DNA of 16,586 nt from NCBI GenBank assembly GCA_020426065.1, contig JAGQQT010000024.1, positions 1 through 16,586 on the forward strand, read 5' to 3'. Source of the stretch: Planctomycetaceae bacterium (GTDB lineage: Bacteria; Planctomycetota; Planctomycetia; Planctomycetales; Planctomycetaceae). Of the stretch, positions 7,854 to 14,404 are shown piece after piece. Positions within the stretch are counted from its first letter, which is position 1. Every line of letters begins with the position of its first letter. The notes under the pieces were generated by a model. The model searched no databases, was not told the DNA's origin, and saw only the letters and a list, made by a program, of their open reading frames with translations. Position numbers and translations under genes: made by a program.

Positions 7854-7919
7854 ATGATTGATCCGGTAAAACCCGAAAAACCCCTTTCGGACAGGATGAC
7901 GAAAGGAATTGAGAACTAG
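7854..7919 (+). CDS. 21-codon leader ORF, same frame as the kinase gene, ended by an amber codon
   Basis: ATG at 7854 follows TAGGAG (7844-7849) at good spacing, a better ribosome-binding site than the kinase gene has. The ORF reads 21 codons (starting MIDPVKPEKPLSDR) to TAG at 7917-7919. It is in the same frame as the kinase ORF, whose first ATG is only 18 bases further. A hairpin, CCGAAA (7873-7878) with TTTCGG (7885-7890), lies inside. It could be a leader peptide, or the true N-terminus of the kinase gene broken by a nonsense change. Confidence 0.45.
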   Translation: MIDPVKPEKPLSDRMTKGIEN

Positions 7920-7937
7920 CGATCGGGAAACAAATCG

Positions 7938-8780
7938 ATGGATCGAGCAGCCCGCCCACGTCCGCCTGTGTTTCGAGCCCTGGGAAACAAGGATCCTCAC
8001 GAAACACTGGTCGTCGACGGAGACACCTACACTCGGCAGGATATCTACAAACATGATTCCTGGGCGGCCACGGCCCGCTATCGTTGCGGAAGCCGGGAAA
8101 TCGTCTGCAAGCTGAACCGGACGCAATCCATTGGCCTGCTCCCCATGAAATGGCTCGGACGGTTTCTGGCCAGACGGGAATCCTTTGCTTATGAGCAACT
8201 CCAGGGGCTGAGCGGCATCGCACCGATGTGTCGAGTGATCAAACACGAAAACACCACTCTGCCGCACGCCGCAGGTCACGATTTCATCGCCGGGCATCCC
8301 CTGCAGGAACGGGAAGCGGTCAAGGATCATTTCTTTCCGCAACTGCTGAACCTGCTCAGAGAAGTCCACTCACGTGGATTTGCCTATGTCGATCTTCACA
8401 AACGGGAAAACATCCTCGTCAGCGATCTGGGTGAACCTTATCTGATCGATTTCCAGATCAGTTTTTATTCTCCCCAGTCCTGGCTGGCCAAGCTGACTGG
8501 CAGAACAATCCTGCTCCATCTGCTGCAGCAATCGGACCTCTACCATCTGACCAAACATATTCTGCGAATCCGGCCAGACCAGATCGAACTGCTGGGCCTG
8601 AAAAGTTATGCAGAAAAACCTTGGTGGATTCGAGCCCATCGCAAAGTGGCTGTTCCATTCCGACAGACCCGGCGCTGGCTGCTGTCCAAAATCGGGGTCC
8701 GCGGAAAAAGCGGCCGCTCCAGTTCAGAGGTCTTCGCCGAACATGCTTTCCGGGAAGAGAATAACAAGAAGGCAGCCTGA
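7938..8780 (+). CDS. Kinase-fold protein related to LPS/Kdo (WaaP/RIO-like) kinases
   Basis: The 280-residue protein has a compact protein-kinase-like core. EIVCKLNR (54-61) gives a candidate ATP-binding Lys58, and RRESFAYEQL (79-88) gives the helix Glu. HSRGFAYVDLHKRENILV (144-161) is the catalytic loop with Asp152 and Asn158. YLIDFQIS (168-175) is the DFG-like metal loop with Asp171 but Gln instead of Gly. There is no obvious glycine-rich loop. This pattern is that of Kdo kinase/WaaP and RIO-like families, which often phosphorylate sugars of LPS; substrate here is unknown. The C-terminus is basic. No transmembrane segment. The ATG at 7938 has only a weak GGGAAA ribosome-binding site; the frame is open upstream to a TAG at 7917. 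It stands alone between a terminator and the opposing FHA gene. Confidence 0.75.
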   Translation: MDRAARPRPPVFRALGNKDPHETLVVDGDTYTRQDIYKHDSWAATARYRCGSREIVCKLNRTQSIGLLPMKWLGRFLARRESFAYEQLQGLSGIAPMCRVIKHENTTLPHAAGHDFIAGHPLQEREAVKDHFFPQLLNLLREVHSRGFAYVDLHKRENILVSDLGEPYLIDFQISFYSPQSWLAKLTGRTILLHLLQQSDLYHLTKHILRIRPDQIELLGLKSYAEKPWWIRAHRKVAVPFRQTRRWLLSKIGVRGKSGRSSSEVFAEHAFREENNKKAA

Positions 8781-8811
8781 GCATTCTAATAAGTTCAACG
8801 CCGGCTACTGC

Positions 8812-9867
8812 TCACCGTTCCAGCTGATCTCTGGCCAGTCGCAGGTGCCTGATGAATTCATCTTCTTCATCGATCGATCGCATCCGCCCGCGCCTCAGGA
8901 TTGGTGGCAGAAAATCCCGTAAGGCAGTTCCCAGATGCCATTCTGCGGTACCGCTGTAAGTAGACTCCGGCAGTTCGGACAGGAGTTGCGGCAACTCCTG
9001 ATGAACCCGATCAGCAAACAGCTGCCACTTCTGCTCGGTCGCCTTCGCCTCCCGCAGTGCCAGTAATTCATTGTGAATGGCAACCGCGCGAACATAAACA
9101 TGCCGGCCTGGATGAACAGGATCCTTCTGCAGCATCTGCAGAAACAGGATCAGCACCAGGCAGATTCCCCCCAGGCCCCAGACAGTAATCCTTGACAGTG
9201 TGGGCCTGGTGGCCACTGCCTGCTGCTCAGCCAATGAGTCAACTCCAGAGGACTCTACCACTGCATGCTGACGGGATGCCGCCTCGGAACTTTTTGGAGA
9301 AATCTTCCGCTGAGGCGAAACCGGTTCCTGAACGGGATGAACTGGCAGGACCGATCCCTGATGCCGAGGAGTAGCTGACGATGCTTCATCACAATCAAAC
9401 CAGGCCATCTGATCGGGGGTGAGCATGAGCGCATCATCGGTGGCCTCATCCTCATCGATCGTTAATGTTTCAAATGGCTCAGATTCGGAAAAGGCACCTT
9501 CAGTCCGAGCCTGCGCGATTGTAGAAGTAGAAGGTGCCTCCTTCTCAGGGATCTGTGTTCCAGAATTCTGAATCAGGAGTTGAAAGGTCCCAATCGTAAG
9601 ACGATCACCTGCTTTGAGCAGGCAACGTTCCATCTGGCTTCCGTTAACAAAGATTCCATTTTTACTGCACAGGTCGCGGCAGAAAACAGCATCCTCCCGC
9701 ACTTCGAGCAGACAATGTCGACGCGAGACAGAAGAATGATCCAGAATCAGGTCCGCTTCACTCGCTGAGCGGCCAATCACCAGGGGAGCATCTTTGAGGT
9801 AAACAGGCCCCGGGAGACCTGAAACCCGCAATTGCCAGACTGTACTTTCTTGATTTCGCGACGGCAT
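8812..9867 (-). CDS. FHA-domain single-pass membrane protein
   Basis: FHA domains bind phosphothreonine on partner proteins. Residues about 8-100 form the domain: PLVIGRSASEADLILDHSSV with the conserved Gly32-Arg33, then SRRHCLL with Ser48 and His51, and CSKNGIFVNG with Asn70 and Gly71-Asn75, the peptide-contact positions. A long linker rich in Ser, Glu and Pro (about 101-226) follows, then one transmembrane segment (about 227-246, TVWGLGGICLVLILFLQML) and a helical C-terminal region to residue 351. The FHA domain is therefore probably cytoplasmic. I chose the ATG at 9867, with GCGGAAAC upstream; a GTG at 9900 would add 11 residues. Partners are likely Ser/Thr kinase substrates, abundant in planctomycetes, but none is encoded next to it. 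Confidence 0.88.
   Translation of the reverse strand: MPSRNQESTVWQLRVSGLPGPVYLKDAPLVIGRSASEADLILDHSSVSRRHCLLEVREDAVFCRDLCSKNGIFVNGSQMERCLLKAGDRLTIGTFQLLIQNSGTQIPEKEAPSTSTIAQARTEGAFSESEPFETLTIDEDEATDDALMLTPDQMAWFDCDEASSATPRHQGSVLPVHPVQEPVSPQRKISPKSSEAASRQHAVVESSGVDSLAEQQAVATRPTLSRITVWGLGGICLVLILFLQMLQKDPVHPGRHVYVRAVAIHNELLALREAKATEQKWQLFADRVHQELPQLLSELPESTYSGTAEWHLGTALRDFLPPILRRGRMRSIDEEDEFIRHLRLARDQLER
8980..9000. repeat. 21-base perfect palindrome inside the FHA gene
   Basis: CAGGAGTTGC (8980-8989) and GCAACTCCTG (8991-9000) are perfect reverse complements around a single G at 8990. It lies in the coding part after the TM segment and encodes QELPQLL. It may be a binding site or a chance result of codon choice. 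Confidence 0.7.
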
Positions 9868-10055
9868 GAACTGTTTCCGCTCAGAGAAACCACGCACCAC
9901 TGAATAGACATTTCAGGCAAGAAAACAGAAGTTCAGTCTACACATGAAGCCAGTAATGGTCCAAGGATTTTTTTGCCACTGCTGTTCAACATGGAGCGTT
10001 TCGGGCAAGACAGACCGACAGATGAAAGCTCGAAGCGGGTCGATCGGAGTTTCGC

Positions 10056-11042
10056 TCAGGAGTTGGTGATCACTCCCAGGAAGGACTTCTTGGCATTCCC
10101 TTCCCGCACCTTGGCCTGAATTGTATTGAGGACCCTCTGGGCGCGTTTCTCTCCATTCTGCATCGAGAACTGGATCGCCCCCTTCATGCTGTTATTCAAA
10201 CTCTGTAACGATTTGTGATAGATCTGAAAATCACGGAACGCCTGTTCGAGCCCCTCAAACGGTTTACGAGGCACGACGAAATTCTCATAGGCCTCTTCAA
10301 ACCAGGTTCGCTGGCCCGCAGCACTGGTGAACCCAATATCGTAATCTTTCAGGCAGCGTGCCAGCTTCTGCTGACAGTCCCGTAACCAGCGGCGGGCATC
10401 CTGCCAGTCTTTCTTGTCCTGTGAACTGGAGTAGGTACGCTCATCCGTGTTGAGATCCCGATTGAGAGTCTTCAGTTTCCCATTCAAATCGGTGATCTTT
10501 TTCCGCTGCCGCAGCAGATCGGCTTCAAGGTGCAGACTCGAACCCCACTCGCCATGGATTCCCACCAGCAGTTCCATCTCAGCGGGAGTCGCCTCTCGAT
10601 CCATTCCGATTGGCACAGCCCGTCCAAGAACCTGTGGCATGACGATGTGGGAAGGTTGTTCGATCGGAGCCTGCTGGTGAACGTGAGGAAACTCGCAAGT
10701 AATGTAAATCTGCGGATCGGCTCCCGGCAGAACTGGAGGCAGGGGTTGATCGAGCAGTGGATTTGTTCCCGCAGCAGACTCAAAAATCATCCCATTCAAT
10801 GTCCAGGAGAAACAGCATTCCACAGGGACATGCAGCTGACCAAGTAACCGCCTCATTGTCAGACGGGGGTCGATTCCCTGGGGATTTTCCGGGGGGAACA
10901 GGACAATGATTCCAATTGGAAATGCAGGCGATTTCACCCAGTACCAGAACGGCCGGGTCTCATTGGGAAAGCAGTTCCCCACAAGCCAGGAGGTTGAAGC
11001 TGGCCAGAAAGAAAAGTCAAATTGAGAGGCATCCTGCTCCAT
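10056..11042 (-). CDS. Unrecognised protein with a central coiled coil
   Basis: I do not recognise this 328-residue protein. Residues 1-125 are rich in aromatic and proline residues (SFWPASTSWLVGNCFPNETR, RPFWYWVKSPAFPIG, PLPPVLPGADPQIYITCEFP) and look like a beta-rich globular domain. Residues about 170-235 are a charged helical, probably coiled-coil, segment (ADLLRQRKKITDLNGKLKTL and DARRWLRDCQQKLARCLKDY). Residues 245-320 are again helical and basic. No signal peptide or membrane segment is present, so it should be cytoplasmic. The ATG at 11042 has only a weak CAGGG site. It lies between gatC and the FHA gene on the same strand, 127 and about 188 bases away, so co-transcription is possible but not shown. 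It may be planctomycete-specific. Confidence 0.75.
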   Translation of the reverse strand: MEQDASQFDFSFWPASTSWLVGNCFPNETRPFWYWVKSPAFPIGIIVLFPPENPQGIDPRLTMRRLLGQLHVPVECCFSWTLNGMIFESAAGTNPLLDQPLPPVLPGADPQIYITCEFPHVHQQAPIEQPSHIVMPQVLGRAVPIGMDREATPAEMELLVGIHGEWGSSLHLEADLLRQRKKITDLNGKLKTLNRDLNTDERTYSSSQDKKDWQDARRWLRDCQQKLARCLKDYDIGFTSAAGQRTWFEEAYENFVVPRKPFEGLEQAFRDFQIYHKSLQSLNNSMKGAIQFSMQNGEKRAQRVLNTIQAKVREGNAKKSFLGVITNS

Positions 11043-11169
11043 AAAAACCCTGCCAGATTCTGATCAGGTGGAGAGAAGGTTTCCAGTAAACATGAAAGGC
11101 TGCGTCAGCAGAAGCCCTGAGAAGACTGCAGATTGTTTATCTTTGACACATGCCCCCCGTTTGTAAAGC

Positions 11170-11469
11170 TCAATCTTCCGCATCCAGAATAGCCGGCACC
11201 TGAAAATACTTGCCATCCGTGCTGGGAGCATTTTTCAACGCTTCCTCACGCGGCAGCATTGGTGTAGGAATATCTTCCCGGAAGGCATTCACCAGTTCAA
11301 ACGGATGGGCGAGAGGCTCCACGCCGGAGGTATCCACTTCCTTGAGCTGATCGATGAATGTCAGAATCCGGCCCAGCTGTTCCTGCATTGCGGGAATCTC
11401 ACTCTCATTCAGATGCAGATTGGCCAGACCGGCCACCCGGCGGACATCCTCGGGATTCAGTTGAGTCAT
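11170..11469 (-). CDS. gatC: Asp-tRNA(Asn)/Glu-tRNA(Gln) amidotransferase subunit C
   Basis: GatC is the small subunit that stabilises GatA and GatB in the GatCAB complex, which converts mis-charged Glu-tRNA(Gln) and Asp-tRNA(Asn) to the right aminoacyl-tRNAs. The 99-residue length is standard. The sequence runs through all family landmarks: DVRRVAGLANLHLNESEI (8-25), LGRILTFIDQLKEVDTSGVE (32-51), PLAHPFELVNAFRED (52-66) and the C-terminal KYFQVPAILD (86-95). The ATG at 11469 follows GAGGG. gatA and gatB are not adjacent, so the complex is encoded at more than one locus. A terminator lies only about 33 bases upstream, so expression needs either a promoter in that gap or read-through from rpmB. 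Confidence 0.96.
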   Translation of the reverse strand: MTQLNPEDVRRVAGLANLHLNESEIPAMQEQLGRILTFIDQLKEVDTSGVEPLAHPFELVNAFREDIPTPMLPREEALKNAPSTDGKYFQVPAILDAED

Positions 11470-11501
11470 GTTTCCCTCATCAATTATCTGATGGTAACAA
11501 G

Positions 11502-11542
11502 GAAAAACGCCTCGCTGTGCAAATTGCAGCAGCCAGGCGTTT
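11502..11542 (-). terminator. Intrinsic terminator after rpmB
   Basis: Read on the minus strand, AAACGCCT (11542-11535) and GCTG pair with CAGC and AGGCGTTT (11512-11505), a stem of 8 plus 4 pairs with one mismatch, followed by a run of T (11507-11503). It lies between the L28 stop and the gatC start. Confidence 0.85.
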
Positions 11543-11562
11543 TATTTGTTCTCTGCATTTTC

Positions 11563-11871
11563 TCAGGAATTGGCTTCCAGATCGGGAATTGTGAATGGCT
11601 CCCGTACAACTGGCTTTTGAATCAGACCAGCTCGAATCATGCTCACAGGAACCCAGCGACGTACTACCTGGCCGTCTTCCACCACGCGGATGCGCTGCAT
11701 GTTCTTCCGGAAATACCGGCGGGTGATACCGGTCGTTTTCCGACCGTTTCCGCCCAGATACTTCGGTTTACCACGCTGGGACAGGCTGTTCCCTTTAGTC
11801 GGAGTGTTGTCTCCGTAAAGTTCGCGTAAACGATCACGCTTGGCGTGTTTGTGCTTCTTATGGGTACTCAT
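11563..11871 (-). CDS. rpmB: Ribosomal protein bL28, extended divergent form
   Basis: bL28 is a small protein of the large ribosomal subunit. The central part follows the L28 pattern: [12 protein letters not shown] (26-37) for the usual GNNVSHA-N-K-KR segment, then [20 protein letters not shown] (49-68) for R-R-x-x-x-x-N-x-Q-x-x-x-V, and [17 protein letters not shown] (71-87) for the final V-x-x-x-x-L-R-x-G stretch. At 102 residues it is longer than the usual 63-78, with a very basic N-terminal extension ([20 protein letters not shown]) and a C-terminal one of about 15 residues. It has no Cys, so it is the zinc-free type. The ATG at 11871 is preceded by AGAGGAT 11 bases away. A promoter and a terminator bracket the gene, so it seems to be transcribed alone. 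Confidence 0.85.
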   Translation of the reverse strand: MSTHKKHKHAKRDRLRELYGDNTPTKGNSLSQRGKPKYLGGNGRKTTGITRRYFRKNMQRIRVVEDGQVVRRWVPVSMIRAGLIQKPVVREPFTIPDLEANS

Positions 11872-11920
11872 TTCGTAAATATCCTCTCGACCACACGTTA
11901 TGTCTGTCGTGCAAAGCGGA

Positions 11921-11948
11921 ACTATAAAGAAACTGCCCGAAGTTTCAA
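11921..11948 (-). promoter_or_regulatory. Sigma70-type promoter for rpmB
   Basis: On the minus strand TTGAAA (11948-11943), a 16-base spacer and TATAGT (11926-11921) match -35 and -10 boxes at five and five of six positions. The leader to the ATG would be about 43 bases. Confidence 0.65.
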
Positions 11949-12154
11949 GGGGAACCGGCACTGATCGTAACGAATATCCGTTCTCCGTTCGCAAAAAAGG
12001 GAGTCGTAACCAACAGGGGACGTCCCATTTCTGCAATTCTACCCGCTCGGCTTTGTAAGGAGTACATCGGTTCGCAGCCCATTTTCACTACACACCGAAC
12101 ACTCGAATTTCTCGCAACCCACTAAAAACAAACAAGTTACAGAAATCCGAGAAA

Positions 12155-12170
12155 AATTCCACCAGGAATT
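12155..12170. promoter_or_regulatory. Inverted repeat just upstream of the csrA sigma-54 promoter
   Basis: AATTCC-ACCA-GGAATT is a perfect inverted repeat with 6-base arms, ending nine bases before the -24 box at 12180. This position suits a regulator, although activators of sigma-54 usually bind further upstream, so a repressor or accessory factor is equally possible. Confidence 0.4.
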
Positions 12171-12179
12171 GTCAGTGAA

Positions 12180-12196
12180 TTGGCATGCTGACTGCA
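12180..12196 (+). promoter_or_regulatory. Sigma-54 (RpoN) promoter for csrA
   Basis: TTGGCATGCTGACTGCA matches the consensus TTGGCACG-N4-TTGCA at 11 of 13 defined positions, including the near-invariant GG (12182-12183) and GC (12194-12195) exactly ten bases apart. Transcription should start near 12207, giving a leader of about 104 bases. Sigma-54 promoters need an ATP-dependent enhancer-binding protein, so csrA would respond to a specific signal. Confidence 0.65.
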
Positions 12197-12214
12197 TTAA
12201 GCCCTTCTGTCGAA

Positions 12215-12302
12215 AGGGAAGTAAGGAGCCCTGAGACGAACGACGAGAGATTCCATTCACAGGAAGGTGTGATCACAACAAGGTGATCACCATCAACAAG
12301 GA
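12215..12302 (+). promoter_or_regulatory. csrA leader: tandem GTGATCAC palindromes and GGA motifs, probable CsrA autoregulation
   Basis: GTGATCAC occurs twice (12269-12276 and 12283-12290); each is a palindrome and the two can pair as an 8-bp stem with a 6-base loop, just upstream of the ribosome-binding site. GGA motifs of the kind CsrA binds lie at 12215-12219 (AGGGA), 12223-12227 (AAGGA), 12260-12264 (CAGGA, in a CACAGGAAGG context) and 12298-12302 (AAGGA, the Shine-Dalgarno itself). Several sites including the SD are the usual arrangement for CsrA repression of translation. Confidence 0.5.
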
Positions 12303-12310
12303 GACGAGCG

Positions 12311-12622
12311 ATGTTAGTTCTCACACGTAAAAAATCTCAACTGATCCAAATCGGCGACAATATCGTGATTAAAGTCATCCGTACCGGCCCCGGTTCTGTC
12401 AAACTGGGGATCGATGCGCCTGGCAATGTTCGTGTCATCCGAGGCGAACTGAACGAGGAACTGACCAAAAGTTATGAAGAAGCAGGTGAGTCGCCAGCTA
12501 CTGAGCAGGAAAAGGTCGAAACGGCTGATGTCAGCAGTCGCCGATCGGAACGTCTGGAAGAAGAGGAATCTGTCATTGCGAAAGCTCTCAGCCGACGCAA
12601 GGGCCGCACTTCTGCAGTCTGA
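12311..12622 (+). CDS. csrA: Carbon storage regulator CsrA with extended C-terminal tail
   Basis: CsrA is a dimeric RNA-binding protein that blocks or protects translation start sites with GGA motifs. The first 50 or so residues are classical: MLVLTRKKSQLIQIGDNIVI with Leu4 and Arg6, GSVKLGIDAP (28-37), and VRVIRGEL with Arg44 at the exact position of the critical RNA-contact arginine. The protein is 103 residues against a usual 60-75; residues about 53-103 form a charged, low-complexity tail (EEAGESPATEQEKVETADVS, then SRRSERLEEEES and SRRKGRTSAV). The start has AAGGAG at the right distance. It is preceded by a sigma-54 type promoter and a structured leader. Its stop is about 210 bases from the stop of the opposing AroDE-like gene. 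No neighbouring flagellar or fliW gene is present. Confidence 0.95.
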   Translation: MLVLTRKKSQLIQIGDNIVIKVIRTGPGSVKLGIDAPGNVRVIRGELNEELTKSYEEAGESPATEQEKVETADVSSRRSERLEEEESVIAKALSRRKGRTSAV

Positions 12623-12830
12623 TTCCAGAATGAAACCTGTTTTGAGATGTGAGATTTGAAACCACTTGGCCCGTCGGCGTGTGCGATTACCGGGACCGGC
12701 TCCCATTTTCCGCCAAACCACTGCGAATTTCGCGAAAACGATTCCCGACCCTGAACCGTAACGCGAGTGAAAATTGCAGGCGGAAAACTCCGGACCTCCG
12801 CACCGCCGACGTTTTTTTGTTTCCAGTCCG

Positions 12831-14261
12831 CTAAACTGGCAATGCTTTTCCGGTGATCGACTTGAACTGAGTTATCAGTTGATCCAGCCAGATCCCCCGT
12901 CCTTCGACCAGGTGGCATCCCCGCTCCCGGGCTTCCCGGCCCAGCGGATGCTCTTCCGTCAGACTGCAGAAATCGAGTACCAGCAGGTCCGGATTCAAGT
13001 AAGACGGGTTGAACTGTGTTCGTCCGGAGCCCTTTTCGAGTTGTGAATCGGCCAGCACGACAATGTCGTGATGGGTGTCATAGAGAGACTGGAACGGAAC
13101 GTGTCTCACGTTCCATTCATTCGCCTGACTTCGCGCCAGCTTTTCATCCGGATCGGTCAGTGAAACCACGGCCCGTTTTTCTTCCAGCATGCGCAAAGCC
13201 GTTTTCCCCAGACCATTAGCACCTATCACCAGGGCTGCCCGACGCTGCAGAGTTTCATCGTGCGGAAAGACTTTCGCCAGGGCGGAATCCATGGTTTTGA
13301 GCGAACTGCGTCTCAAGGTATTGAAACCGTGCCAGCCATCTGCCTGCTTGAGAAGCAGATCCAGATAACCAGTCTGCTGATCTGCGGGGTCAACATGTTC
13401 TGCAAATGGCAAAATCCGAACCCCCAGTGCAGGATTGGCCAGCAGGACCCTGATTTTCAGGATATCTAACATTTTCCCCAGTCGATCGAGCTGATCGATA
13501 GCCACGGGGAGACAGCGCGTATTGATTTCATGTTCACGGAAACCTCTGTTTAACAGGCGGATCGCGGCGGTTTCCAGCTCACCGAAACCGGCAATGGCAA
13601 TGAAACTGGTCTGCCGGTCGATTTCATCAATCGCATAATCTTCCTTCAATTCCTCTACCGTGGCCTGACCGGGATGATCTTCCATCCCTTTTTCCAGGGC
13701 GGCATAAATCCAGGGGGAACCGTATTTCTTTCCGAGCAAGGAGAACGTCAATTCCGGTCGTCCCAGCCCTTGCCCAACTATCGGAATCCCTCTTCGCTGA
13801 CTGACGGCCGCGAGTAGTGGCCAGGCGGCATCGAGGGTGGGAGTCGGCCAGCGGAATTTGATGACATCGGCCTGGCAGGTCATCGCTTCTTCATACAAAC
13901 TGTCAATGTCATATTCCGGGCGATCGAGCCGAGCCACGGAAATGACTCGCTTTGTATTCCCGAACCGGGGAACTTTGGCCGCGATGTCCAGGTCCAGTTC
14001 AATGTAATCGGGAGCGGCGACAATGGCTCGACGGATCAGTGTGAGTCGTTCTTCTTCACTCCCCTGCCAGTGCCCACCATCCTGCTGGCGTCGGCAGGAA
14101 ATGATGACTGGCTTGGTCACTCCCTCCAGCAGATCCTTGAAGTCCGGTTCTTTCGCCAGATGATCCAGACAGCATTCGATAATGTCACCCTGCCGAGAAG
14201 CATTGAAGAGATCGACTTTGGCCAATGTTCGGGAGGTCGGAGTTACACTGATACATAACAT
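12831..14261 (-). CDS. AroD-AroE fusion-like protein, probably catalytically degenerate
   Basis: The 476-residue protein has the order of planctomycete 3-dehydroquinate dehydratase/shikimate dehydrogenase fusions. Residues 1-215 resemble type I dehydroquinase: DIIECCLDH (26-34), CRRQQDGGHWQGSEEERL (56-73), ADVIKFRWP (131-139) and HPGQATVEEL (196-205). By eye the Schiff-base Lys is kept (K135), but the catalytic His is Ala (A110, in SVARLDRP), the substrate Arg of the E-x-R-x-D block is Cys (C31) and the late Arg is Ser (S174). Residues 219-476 resemble shikimate dehydrogenase with a kept nucleotide loop VIGANGLGKT (345-354) and a GRGIWLDQ ending (454-461). However, the N-terminal S-x-S motif, the catalytic Lys of the VPFK block and the Asp of NTDG (here NTLR, 314-317) are absent. 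The ATG at 14261 has no clear ribosome-binding site; the frame is open further upstream but without family similarity. Confidence 0.85.
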   Translation of the reverse strand: MLCISVTPTSRTLAKVDLFNASRQGDIIECCLDHLAKEPDFKDLLEGVTKPVIISCRRQQDGGHWQGSEEERLTLIRRAIVAAPDYIELDLDIAAKVPRFGNTKRVISVARLDRPEYDIDSLYEEAMTCQADVIKFRWPTPTLDAAWPLLAAVSQRRGIPIVGQGLGRPELTFSLLGKKYGSPWIYAALEKGMEDHPGQATVEELKEDYAIDEIDRQTSFIAIAGFGELETAAIRLLNRGFREHEINTRCLPVAIDQLDRLGKMLDILKIRVLLANPALGVRILPFAEHVDPADQQTGYLDLLLKQADGWHGFNTLRRSSLKTMDSALAKVFPHDETLQRRAALVIGANGLGKTALRMLEEKRAVVSLTDPDEKLARSQANEWNVRHVPFQSLYDTHHDIVVLADSQLEKGSGRTQFNPSYLNPDLLVLDFCSLTEEHPLGREARERGCHLVEGRGIWLDQLITQFKSITGKALPV

Positions 14262-14404
14262 GGCTGATTCACGATTGCAGATGAAGGGATGGAATCCCCA
14301 CACTCTAGCGTACGGTGAATTGGTCGGCCAGAGAACCCAAGCTTCAACCGGGTGGAAGCAGAACCGTCGATCCTGGTGAAATCTTCCCGACATGCGTTCA
14401 TGAA

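Larger units (their letters stand above)
11872..12310. other. Divergent intergenic region between rpmB and csrA
   Basis: This 439-base stretch holds the rpmB promoter on the left and, on the right, an inverted repeat, a sigma-54 type promoter and the structured csrA leader. The minus-strand open frame at 12039-12260 has no recognisable protein and runs over the csrA promoter; I treat it as chance. Confidence 0.65.

Noticed and set aside
9868..9900. GTG start for the FHA protein at 9900
   Set aside because: No Shine-Dalgarno there, and the ATG at 9867 already includes the whole FHA domain; kept only as an alternative.
12039..12260. Minus-strand 73-codon frame in the csrA upstream region
   Set aside because: No ribosome-binding site or family resemblance, and it overlaps the csrA promoter elements.
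12779..12818. Possible csrA terminator, GGCGG paired with CCGCC before seven T
   Set aside because: The stem is only five pairs with a 19-base loop and four bases separate it from the T run; too weak to annotate.
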